Shown here: positions 35,930-46,112 of the stretch, piece by piece | Layout of the letters: every line of letters starts with the position of its first letter | Position numbering within the stretch: the first letter of the stretch is position 1 | From: Globodera rostochiensis | Taxonomy: Eukaryota; Nematoda; Chromadorea; Rhabditida; Heteroderidae | Direction of reading: 5' to 3' | Assembly (NCBI GenBank): GCA_018350325.1 | Contig: JAEVLN010000002.1 | Coordinates: 3,250,295 to 3,314,294, forward strand | Length of the DNA: 64,000 nt | Notes under the pieces: model-generated | Seen by the model: the letters and a program-made list of their open reading frames with translations, nothing else | Database searches by the model: none | What the model was told of the DNA's origin: nothing | Program-made: the position numbers and the translations under genes

Positions 35930-36414
35930 TTCATAACCTCCGTCTCTGGGACTTGACTTGCGCAGTACTTCTGGAAATAAAATGAATAACAATAACTAGG
36001 CGGTGGATTTAATAAGTGCTAAATTCGTTTCGCACCTAAAAAAGCACAAAAGCTGCAATTGTAAGACTTTTCTCGTGTTCGGAAAATTATTTAAATATGT
36101 ATCGTTCGGGATCCGAACCGGGATTCTCTCAAGGTTTTTTTAAGATTTTAACAATGTTTTGTTAAGAATTTTGGGAGCAAAAATTGTTACATTTTTAACA
36201 TTTCTTTAAGCGAAAATTCAAAAAAGTAATGAGAAAAATGCTTGAAATTTTTGGCCATCTGTCTTAAGATTTATTCAAAATTTTAAACGAAAATTCTTCA
36301 AAAATTCCACAAATCTCAAATAAAGGACGGAAACCACGCGTACTCCCCGAATCGAACTTAAAAAAGGACAATTTAAATTGTATAGTTTGGGGTACCCCAA
36401 AAAAAGACAATCTA
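35930..36414. other. divergent promoter region
   Basis: AT-rich 485 bp between the divergent starts of succinate-CoA ligase beta and TMEM41B. No gene is seen. Confidence 0.5.
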
Positions 36415-37529
36415 ATGCCATCCCTAGACATACCTATTTTTAGAATGAATTCTCTGATAAGCACTCGAAGTGTTACGCTTATTTCCATTGTGGTCATCTA
36501 TTTGGGTGTTCTTTTGACACTTTATACACGTTTTCCGGAATTGAGACCGTAAGTTTATTGCGAGCAATTCGAAAGAAATTTGTTTACCTGTTATTTCTCT
36601 TCCAGGGATGAGCGGGAGCACTTCCGTTACCCAAAGACGATCGACGACGTCAAATTGCTCGGCCGCGTTCTCATCCGATACAAAGACCAACATTTCTACA
36701 CAGTTATTTTTGGCGTCGCTGCCGTTTATTTGATGTTAGTGTTTAAATTAATGGAGGAGTTTTTAGTCAAGCAAATTGTTAGACTTCGAAAAAAAAGATT
36801 TTTGTCTGGCTGATGCACTTTTCTCATCGTAATAAATCGGATCGTTTAGGCTCCAATCTTTCGCCATCCCCGGCTCCATTTTTTTGACCATTCTGTCCGG
36901 TTATCTTTTCTCCTTTCCGCTGGCATTGGCCCTCGTCTGTTTCTGCTCGGCGGCCGGTGCCACCGTTTGTTACTTCCTCTCGCAGATGTTCGGACGGAGT
37001 TTGATGATGCATTACTTTCCCGACAAATTGTCTCAATGGCAAATTGAGGTAAATTGGGCAAAAGTCAACTGATCGCTAAAAGATTAATTCAAAAAAACTA
37101 TAAGTGCGACCATTTTAAGAAATTGGATAAAAATTATCAATTGTTCCAACTTTCAGATCCAGAAACAGACTGACCACTTATTCAATTACATTGTCTTCCT
37201 TCGCATCACGCCCATCTTGCCCAATTGGTTTATCAACTTGGCCAGCCCTGTCGTGGACGTCCCTGTCATGCCGTTTTTCTTTGGAACTTTGGCCGGTTTG
37301 TGCCGTTATCAAATTCTTGGAATTGAATTGCCGTCTTCCAATTGTCTCATTCATTCTAGGAGTTGCCCCACCGAGCTTTCTGTTCATCCAGGCCGGCACA
37401 ACACTTCAAATGATGACTAATGCCAACGTCGTCTGGTCTTGGGGGTACATTTCCCTCCTCGTCTTCTTCGCTGCCCTCTCCCTAGCCCCCGTTCTTTTTA
37501 AATACCTGAAAAAGGCAAAGGTCGAATAG
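36415..37529 (+). CDS. tmem-41B: TMEM41B-type VTT/DedA membrane protein
   Basis: ER multipass protein; the family scrambles phospholipids and supports autophagosome and lipid-droplet biology. The first transmembrane helix is VTLISIVVIYLGVLLTLY. Splicing gives LQSFAIPGSIFLTILSGYLF, CSAAGATVCYFLSQMFGR and the VTT core FLRITPILPNWFINLASPVV, followed by FFFGTLAG and VAPPSFLFIQAGTTL. It ends with a hydrophobic helix and FKYLKKAKVE. These features match TMEM41B closely. Five or six exons; the start at 36415 could also be the in-frame ATG at 36445. The AAR2-type gene begins 390 bp further on, same strand. Confidence 0.9.
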
Positions 37530-37918
37530 GCGATTGACTTTAAACGATCTTTTCGCTGGGCAACGCAAAACTGTGAAAAACGGTCTTAATCGCTCTAAAC
37601 TTTTGTAATTTATCAATTTAATTCTATCGTAGTCACTCCGAGATTGATTTACTCCGACTTTATCCCGTTTGTTGTTGTATTAAATTGTCCTCTAAAACCG
37701 GTTTAGAACATAATTTTTGCTAGTATTTGATTGCCTTCGATTGATTGTGACAATATTTTGTTTCTTCTCCCCTTAATTTCGTAAATCTATTGTATTTACA
37801 TTTTTGACCGAAATTTCTAAACGGACTGTCGAAAATAGAAACCCTTGCTTTTGTTGTCGAAAATACAAAAATATTGGGATTTTTTTGGATAATAAGTCTG
37901 CTTATTTTTCCGTTGCCA
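37530..37918. other. intergenic spacer TMEM41B-AAR2
   Basis: AT-rich 389 bp between two plus-strand genes. The spacing suits either an operon or a short promoter. No gene is seen. Confidence 0.5.
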
Positions 37919-39696
37919 ATGGATGAGTCGCAATTGCATAGAGTTTTTCGTGCTGGGGAAATGTCGCAAGAATTGGCGCTGGAACTGTTCGAAAATGGCG
38001 GAGTGTTGGTCAGTCAGTGACCTAATCGGATGCAAAACATTGATTTTTTAGGTCCTAAAGGATTTCCCAGTGGGCTGTGAGTTTGGCATTGACTACCGGT
38101 CGTGGGTTGTGGGACCGAACTTTTTGGGAATGAAGGTTGGATCTTACAGTGTTATCATGTGCCACAGCGTATCCTGTTTTCTGCAGATGATCCCCCCTGG
38201 CGTGCATTTTGTGTACTTCAGGTCAGTCCGTTCGTTCATTCGTTTTACCATTTCGTTTCATTTTAAAGTGTTCCGGGCGCTCCACGGATCGCATTTTTTC
38301 ACTGTTTTCAAGAAAAGGAAGTGGTTTTGCGGAGATGGGATAAGCAGAGTGAAGATTTGGTGCCGGATTACAAGTCTGACGAAGTTGAGGTGTGTTCAAG
38401 TAAGTTAAAATCATATATTCCATTTATGGTTATGTTTAGTTGGGTCGACTTCGCGCAAATCTCAAAAACATTGACCGCCATTTGGGCGTTTACCCATTCT
38501 CAGGTCCGTCAGAGCATTTGATTATTTTGTTATGTGAACAAAAACACTTCCGTTTCAATTCCAAACGGAATTTGGCGTTTCTAACGGTTTCCTGTTCCCC
38601 GGAGTTTCTTGCTTTTTGCAGATTATCGTGACTGGCTGTCGTTGTCGTCGTACATAACGCCAAAGATCGTCCGGCGGCTGTCCCCTTCAAATGCGCTCGG
38701 ACGTATTTCTTCCCAAAACGAAATGGTCACGCATGAGGCGGAATTGGAAAAAAGAATGGTGAAAACATAATGCACAGACTGAGGAAAGGCTTTCAATTTT
38801 TTTGGTTTCAGGGCGACCCTCTCGGCCTTTCCATTGTGGACAGAGAGCACCGGGGGCGCATTCGCTTTACGGACGAATACGGACTGCCGCTGATGAGCGA
38901 AGGGGAAGAGGCGCAGTTGCACTTCACACAAATACCACAAATCACGGTCAGTGCACGACAAACACGGAAATCGAAAAATTGTCCAATTATATTTTTGTGT
39001 TTAGTTGGCTGAAACAAATCTTAGAAGGGCCGGAATTGACAGTTCGGACAGATTTTTACGTTGTCTCAGTTCGGTGGGCGGCGATTATCGCGAAGTTCTT
39101 GGCGAATTTCAATTTGCTTTCATCATCTTCCTCATCGGACAGGTATCATCTTTCTGCAGTGTTGGGTTATAGCTGTAAGGGGGAGGGGCGTGCGCTTGGC
39201 AACGGCCACCTTTCACCCCAAGTAACTCGTTTACCGGACGGGGAATTTTGTTTGTTTTATGGGGTGGGTTAAAAGAGTTTTCGGCTTAATACTTTCTCAA
39301 CGCTTTTAGGTTTACGAAGGATTTGATCAATGGAAGAGGTGGATCCATTTGGTCTGCAGCTGCACGACGGCTCTCCAATCGCAAGCGCAATTCTTCAACG
39401 AGTTGTTCGCGGTGTTTCACTTCCAGATGAAAATGGTCCCGGACGATTTTTTCGTTGATGTGCTGGCGCGCAACAATTTCTTATCCTCCACACTTTCGCT
39501 GTTCTTCGCAAACATCGAGGGTTTGTTACCGGGCCATTTCTGGGCTAATTAGTATATGAACAAACATAATGAACCTTAGGTTTCACCATTTTCAGACACG
39601 CCTTCCGTGGACCCGAGTTTAAAAGCAAAAGGGACAAAATTCAGAGCACTTCTGGAAAAACGTTTTAACCGATCCTTCGTGTTGGACAGTGAATGA
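37919..39696 (+). CDS. AAR2 splicing factor
   Basis: U5 snRNP assembly factor that holds PRP8 before BRR2 joins. The start opens [20 protein letters not shown]. Conserved blocks are [20 protein letters not shown] with [37 protein letters not shown] and [14 protein letters not shown]. The C-terminal domain has [50 protein letters not shown] and the terminal [18 protein letters not shown]. About nine exons. The stop lies only 38 bp from the stop of the convergent ING gene, so the 3' UTRs must overlap. Confidence 0.9.
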
Positions 39697-39734
39697 GAAA
39701 GGAACTTTTTAATTTTTCTTTGACACTCTATTTC

Positions 39735-42447
39735 TCAATGTGCTAAGTCCGAGGACGAAGATGAGCATGGTCGCGCACCGCTCCGTTGCATTTTGCACGT
39801 TGGACAATACCATTCCCCCCGGGGTTCCTAAACGATCCATGGAAAACGAGCCTTTAAAAATCGGAAGAAAAAAACCTGTGTTATGCCAACACACTCGTAG
39901 TGGAACCATTCAAATTGACACTAAAGAGCATCACATAAAAAGTTCATCGTCAGACAAATCCAAAACTAACGTTTTTATTGTCGCAGGCGACCATGTTTCC
40001 ATGCGAACGCTGAACTCGTGGTCTGTCATGATTGAGATTCTTCCCCTGACCTGTTTGCAAATGCACCACGTTTTGTTGTCGTCGGCCTCCTCTCCGTCTC
40101 CCTCTTCGTCCTCCTCCTCCTCTTCGTCCTGGTAACTGTAACGGTCTTCATCCTCAACCGCCTCTTCGAATTCGTCTTCCACTCCTTCCTCCCCAAAGGG
40201 CCTTTTGCGCCGTCTTCGTCGTCTAACGCCCGTTTGAAAAGTCCGCCCGCTGGTGAGAGACTGAAAACAAAAGTGCAAATCCAAAAACAGCCCCGTAAAC
40301 TACATAGGTGCAGCACCGGACAAATATAATGCTTTTAGAAAGTAAAAGGTCGTATCCCTTTCATTTGACACCAATTTGTGCAAGCTCAAATCGAATCAAC
40401 AGGAAATAGGGGGGGGGGGAGGGGGTTATGATGCGGGTTGAACTGAGCGCGCGTAATGCTGGGATCAAATCAAATGATACGATCGTTTTTGCAATTCATT
40501 ATTAGCCTTTCAGAATAGTCGAAATGCATTAAGCGTTGCTACACTCATACGTTAGCTCTCGACGATGTTCGAGCCGACCCTTCCATCCGGGGAGGCCCCG
40601 TCGCTCGTGTTGTCCCCGCGATCAACATCTGTTCTACCTTTTTTGTCAACCTGAATAAATGAGTGGTTTTAAACATTTTCCTGTGGAAATCCCAACTTCC
40701 TCGGCCTTCCGTGCCTGCTCGCCTGTGCACCGGCCAACAACGGCATTCGGGCGAGCGATGGCTGTCGTGCGTGGTGGGGGATATGAGAAGGGACCACCGC
40801 AACGGGGCCAAAGTCGGCACATTCCATCTCAACTTTGGCCGACAAAGTGCTTGGAAATGACGTCGATGTTGTCGAAATGGACGATGCCGAACCCTAAAAG
40901 CACATAGAAAAGCTTAATGATGATTTCGTGCTTAATTTTAGCCATCGAAGTGAATTAACAAAATTAGGGAGAATCCGTCCGTTTTTCCATTATTAGTGTT
41001 TTCAAGTCCACAACCATCCGGGTCGGAACGTTCATTCAATACCTCTCCTAAAAAAGGTTTACGTGAGAACACAAAGGGATGCCCCTTCACAGACTTTGAT
41101 GGTCCATCTCCACCGTTTCTTGCTGTTGAACTGCTCCAACGTGTGCCAAAAAGCGTGGAATTGGGGTCGGCTTTAGCTTCTGTTCGGAAATGCCTTAATT
41201 TCGCACGGACGGGCCATCACCTTCGCGGGAATTGCTACTTCGGCATCGAAGATGTCCTCGTAAGCCATTAATGTGGCACTGCTGCTGGTTGGGGCGTCCA
41301 AAAGAGACGGACGACGCTGAAAACAATTAAAAATGACCAAAATATTGTAAAGTCAAGGAGGAAAACTATCCGATCTATTGCGTGAATTGTTTAATCTGTT
41401 CTGATTATGCCCTTCCCCTAATACAGACAAAAAGTCCCTTTATTAAATATTAGCATTAACATTTAATTGATTTGATGGGATTCGGAAATCATCGAATTGC
41501 TGCGCCCGCTGGCCCTTTGAAATTGGCTCTGTTTCCGTCGAAGCACTACTAAATATGCTCAGTAATTTCCAATGTTTTTTTTTGCACTTACCCCTCAAAC
41601 ATTTCATCGCCATTTAAATGTTCCGCCATCGCCGCGGGGGCGAATGGCCGCAGGGGATGAATTATTTGTTGCCCGAGACTGTCGCTGGCACAGCTCAAAT
41701 TTTCCAATACATCGGCTGAAAGGCCCACGGAAGAGGACGTCGCTGACATCGTTTGCACAAAGTCTGTAACAAAGAATTGTCTGCTGAGAATGGTCCTGCA
41801 CTATTTCTGCCCACTCTTCTCGATCAGCTCCGTCTCCCCGGGATTCTCCGCCTCCAATTCGGTTTTGAACTCGGCGAGGTCCTTCGCCACTCGTTCCTGG
41901 TACTTCTCCAGCGTCAGCTGCAAATATTCGGCCACCTGCACCTTTCCCGAGCCAATGTCGTGCACCGATTGGAATTTCTAAATCTCGCACATTTTAAATG
42001 CTAAAATTAAGAGGAGACTGATTAAACAATGAAACCCAGTAAAAATCTTAATAAAAAAAAATAAGTTGTTTCCATAAACCCACCCACCCCCAACAATTCT
42101 CTGTTCTTTTGCTCCAACCCAAACGGTTCCATCTGTCCGATGTTGTCGAAGAGATAGCGCGAGTCTCTTTGCAATTTGTCGAACGCAACTAAAAGCTTGT
42201 CAGTTTCAATTTCGAACCTCCAAATCTAATCGTTTGAAGGGGGCAGGCATTTAATTTTAGCCGTCTACCAAACCATCCGTCCCCTTCCATTACCCGAATA
42301 TTGCACGTCCAACTGCTGCAACTCTTTGCACTTCTTTCTGAGTTCGTCGGGAAGGTATTCGAGCACTTAAGTATATTTAAATTTCAGATCATTACAAATC
42401 CGAGAAGTTTCTCCCACTATCCCTTCCGCCGGTGGGCGTTTAGCCAT
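39735..42447 (-). CDS. ING-family PHD-finger chromatin protein
   Basis: Reader of histone H3 lysine-4 methylation in acetyltransferase or deacetylase complexes. The N-terminal ING domain is split over exons near 42360 (YLPDELRKKCKELQQLDVQY), 42190 (FDKLQRDSRYLFDNIGQMEP) and 41990 (SGKVQVAEYLQLTLEKYQER). A long low-complexity, basic and acidic linker follows (exons near 41270, 40870-40710, 40280). The PHD finger is rebuilt by splicing: TWCICKQ, RSHGNMVACDNKN, CQFEWFHYECVGITQ and EPRGEWYCPTC, with all C4HC3 ligands. The first exon is uncertain; the ATG at 42447 implies a 30-bp intron. Confidence 0.85.
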
Positions 42448-42887
42448 TCAAAAATTGGATACTTTTCAGTCAAAGCCCGCCCGTTCCTTATCCTAACAAA
42501 AAGGGGGACACACATTCGATCGCGTCTTCCAAATAATGCATTCGTTGACGAGCAAACTTTATAACAGAAATAATTGCCTCACTGCGCGTTAAAACTGAAA
42601 ATGAATGCCGAAATGGACACAAAAAAATATATCGCACAATGGCGCCATTCGTACGTATGGCATTGGTGGGAGTATTTTTTAACCGATGCAAATGCGCAAA
42701 AATGCATACATACGGAAATATTTATTTATCAAACCGCACAAAGGCCAAAAACATTTGGACATACGTCGGCAATACAACATGAATTCGCGATTCAGCTTCG
42801 AGTCGCAAATCCAAAAACCGTGATCCACAATTAATATTTTAAAAGCTTTTTGTATCCATATCCAAATCCTAAAATCGTTTTCCTTGC
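42448..42887. other. spacer between ING and NDUFB8 genes
   Basis: About 440 bp, same-strand flanks. The plus-strand open frame here has no motif. No gene is seen. Confidence 0.5.
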
Positions 42888-44945
42888 CTATAACAGAGAG
42901 GCTGATGTCTCATTGAACGGATATTTCGCTTCCGCTTCTTTCTGATCAAATCCCTCATCGGCCGGCTCAAAAGTGTAGTTCAGAATTGGATACTTTGTGA
43001 ATTCTTCGTATGGCCATGCACGGAAGAAGTCGTACGGATATTGTTTTGGCATCTGAACGTCGGCATTACTACAATAATTTATTGCTGATAGGACTTTTTA
43101 GGCTAAGAAAACAATCCGAAAATGTCATCATTCAAATTTTGCAGTGCGACACAAAAATCTCCACGTAAATCTAACAAAAAATCTTATTTAAAAATAATAA
43201 GTCGCACGCACCACTCGAGGCCGATGCAAGGGCTCGTATTTCTGTTTGAACCAAAAAAATGGGTCGTCTGGCGATCTGTAAACCCAATAGGCGATCAAAA
43301 AGATCGGTCCTAAAACAGCGACCAGAGTCTTGAGCACTTCTCTCCTTGAAAATGTGTAATTGGCGAATGAACTAACCTTTTTATCCAAAAAAAAAATTTA
43401 AAGAATTTCTCGTCAAAAAATTAAGATTTTTATCAAAAAAAAAAAAATTACGGTTCGTAGCTTTCTTCGTCCAGTCCAGTGTACGACCAGCGATCAAAAC
43501 GGTAGCGCGTGAATTGACGAGGAACCCAAACAATAAGCAATTAAACGAATAAAAAGGCGAATTTGTAATTTTACGGGTTCGTTCCAATTGCGACGATGCG
43601 CGGTATTTGAGTAATTGTCGTAAGGGTCACGCTGTTCGAAAGCGACAATGCCGACATCCGGATAGTCTCCGATCTTTTAACATAAATTAAACAATTATAC
43701 CAAATAACTGTCAGACTCTTCAACCCCTCCATCACATACACTCGGAATATAAAATGTTTTTTTTCGAGATTCCGTGTTCGGTTGGTCCCTATCAGGGACG
43801 TAGCCAGGGGGGGGGGGGGGGGGGGGGGGGGAATTCCCCCCCCCCCCAAATGAAATTTCAGAAAAAAAAAACAAGAGGGGGGACCCTATTGTTTTACATT
43901 TTTACAGCTTTTTGATCAATTTTCTTAACAAATTGCCATCAAAAATCAAAAAAATTTTCCCGGCGGCGCCTATCGGCACCACCGGGCCGCTCCTGGCGCT
44001 CAAATGGGAATGCCATCTGAGCGCCGCGCTCAGATGGATCAATTCCCCCCTCCGAAATTTTTTTCTAGCTACGTCCCTGGTCCCTATATTTCAATAGAAA
44101 AAAGCCGACGCACGTGGTTGATGAAGTCGTGCGGATGATGAGGCCTTACAAAATGACTTATATTGTATACAAACTGATCGGATCGGCACCAATCACCTGT
44201 AGTCTTCGGGTCGCAGTCCGTATTTTATGGCAGCCGCTCGACGCTCCTCCTCGTTTCGAGGGTATGCACCGGGCATGTGATCTCTGCAAGCAATTTTCTG
44301 TTGGACACACGAGTTCGTTAGTTTTGACTAGGGTAGCACGGGAACCGAACCAATACTGTAATGTTTTTACTGGGACTGAAACATAGTTTTGGTTTTTCAA
44401 ACTCAGTTATAAATGGTCACACTGTTTCAGGGACGTAGCTAGAAAAAATTTCGGAGGGGGGAATTGGTCCGACTGAGCGCGGCGCTCAGATGGCATTCCC
44501 GCCTGAGCGCCAGCAGCGGTCCGGCGGTGCCGACAGCGCCGCCGGAAAATTTTTAAAATTTTAGATTGCAGTTTATTAAGAAAATGAGTCAAAAAAAGAG
44601 TAAAAGTGTAAAACAATAGGGTCCCCCCTCTTGTTTTTTTTTCCTCAAATTTCATTTCGGGGGGGGGGGGGGGAATTCCCCCCCCCCCCCCCCTGGCTAC
44701 GTCCCTGCACTGTTTTATCAAAAACATTTTTTGTCCTTTAGTCCCGGTTTCTCCCAAAAGTTCCTGTCTCGTCCTTTTACATTAACAACTATTCACCTCG
44801 GATACCATCCCGGCTGGGCGACGGCACCACGGCCTGAAAGTGCCATTCAGCTCAGTCGTGTTTGATGGACGCATCCAAAGAATAACTTACAAAGTGCGGC
44901 CGAAGCGTGCAAAAAGCGACGACTTTCGATTTTTGAAATAATCAT
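42888..44945 (-). CDS. NADH dehydrogenase 1 beta subcomplex subunit 8 (NDUFB8)
   Basis: Accessory subunit of mitochondrial respiratory complex I. The minus-strand start at 44945 gives a presequence (MIISKIESRRFLHASAAL). The exons then read GRGAVAQPGWYPR, DHMPGAYPRNEEERRAAAIK with YGLRPEDYR, PHHPHDFINH, IGDYPDVGIVAFEQRDPYDN with HRRNWNEP and FTRYRFDRWSYTGLDEESYE. Next comes a transmembrane exon (LKTLVAVLGPIFLIAYWVY), then MPKQYPYDFFRAWPYEEF through to the stop. Order and motifs match NDUFB8. Two introns carry hAT-type MITEs (43793-44079 and 44428-44707). It starts 196 bp after the MRPL41 stop. Confidence 0.88.
43793..44079. mobile_element. hAT-type MITE in an NDUFB8 intron
   Basis: Ends cagggacgtagccagg and ctagctacgtccctg, flanked by perfect 8-bp duplications gtccctat. 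The interior has long G and C runs and a hairpin-rich core with tgagcgccgcgctcagatgg. There is no coding capacity. The 8-bp duplication and ends starting CAGGG point to the hAT superfamily. Confidence 0.9.
44428..44707. mobile_element. hAT-type MITE in an NDUFB8 intron, inverted relative to its neighbour
   Basis: Ends cagggacgtagctag and ctggctacgtccctg, with perfect 8-bp flanking duplications cactgttt. It is the reverse-oriented sibling of the element at 43793-44079. Confidence 0.92.
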
Positions 44946-45140
44946 CGACCGCAGAATCCTTATCTAATTTAAAAACTCTTGAGAATAAAAGATCAAAAGT
45001 ATGGATTGCTGTCTATCACATTTTATGCATTCGACCGATAAAAAACCAATGACGGATTCAATTTATTTAAACTCGATAACTGAGATAATTCAGCAAGTGA
45101 GCAATGAATTAGCGCAACGCAATTTGGGACAGAACGAACT

Positions 45141-45834
45141 CTACGTCTTTCCATGCTTCTTCTTCTCTTTTGTGAATGTTTGACGGATTTTTTCGGCATA
45201 AAAAAAATCGAAGAGCACTTTTGCGTCGATCGGAGGCGGCGGCCACAGCTCCGTCTCTTTGGAATTTGCAATTGCGTCTTGTTCATTACCACCGTATTTT
45301 GCCAATTTCTTCTCAAAATTGCGTAACCTTGAATTTCAGGAATTATTATTCTCGGAATATTTCTCGGTTTGCCTACCTCTCTTCTATTTTTGAGTCTGCT
45401 TTATAGGAGACGTACGGTTTTAACTCAAAATTGGACAGATCGGGCACAACCAACTCAGGCACCATTTCGGGGACATGAACATATTCACCGCTAACCGGAT
45501 CGTTGTATCCGGTGGGTTGTACTCCGGTGTAACCTTAACACAAGCACTTCAAAAAAGACAAATAGCGAACACCGCCGCATTTTGTGCGATGTATAAATGA
45601 CCCCACCCCTCCCGCATAAAAGCCAAATGCGTCTACGCACGCCGTTAACCCACCCGAGAGCGCCTTGTGGTTGTTTTTCATAAATTTAGGTGAGAGTTCT
45701 GGAAATTCCTTTTGCTGCCCGGGCCATTTGTGCGCCTCAACAACAACCGGCCCAATTTTGTGCCACCCAGCCTGGCCCTTTTTCTCGAACGGCCATGGAG
45801 CACGAAAGCAAGAAGCCGTAATGCGACGAACCAT
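45141..45834 (-). CDS. mrpl-41: mitochondrial ribosomal protein L41
   Basis: Protein of the large mitoribosomal subunit. Three exons are apparent. The start at 45834 ([20 protein letters not shown]) leads a basic N-terminus with [17 protein letters not shown]. The second exon has [20 protein letters not shown] and the family core [20 protein letters not shown] with [11 protein letters not shown]. The third ends in a Lys-rich tail KEKKKHGKT. It sits between nicastrin (279 bp upstream) and NDUFB8 (196 bp downstream) on the same strand, so co-transcription is plausible. Confidence 0.88.
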
Positions 45835-46112
45835 CAGTCGATGTAAGTCTATAAAAGAAAGAACAGAGTATCATCACAAGTACATCAATACAATTGTATA
45901 GGTCCAAGTGTTCACCAAACCATTAAATTAATTTTGAAAGTGTTATACTTTAAAAGATTTTGTTTGTGACTGGAACAATTCTCAAGAAAGTTGGAAATGA
46001 AGATTAAAGTAAATTTAAAAAAATGCGTTCGATTCTCGCAACCAAATAATAATAATAATAAAAGAGATCGCGTTTGATATGTTCTCTCATCCTCCGCCCA
46101 CTCGCTTCACTT

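Noticed and set aside
36095..36130. tRNA B-box-like sequence ggttcggatcc on the minus strand
   Set aside because: No A box, acceptor stem or cloverleaf could be drawn around it.
40545..40832. 95-codon minus-strand frame taken as a separate gene
   Set aside because: The true reading here is another frame that splices into the ING linker; the frame is only partly coding.
46020..46050. gttcgattctcgcaacc, resembling a tRNA T-loop
   Set aside because: The upstream sequence cannot form the other tRNA arms; probably chance.
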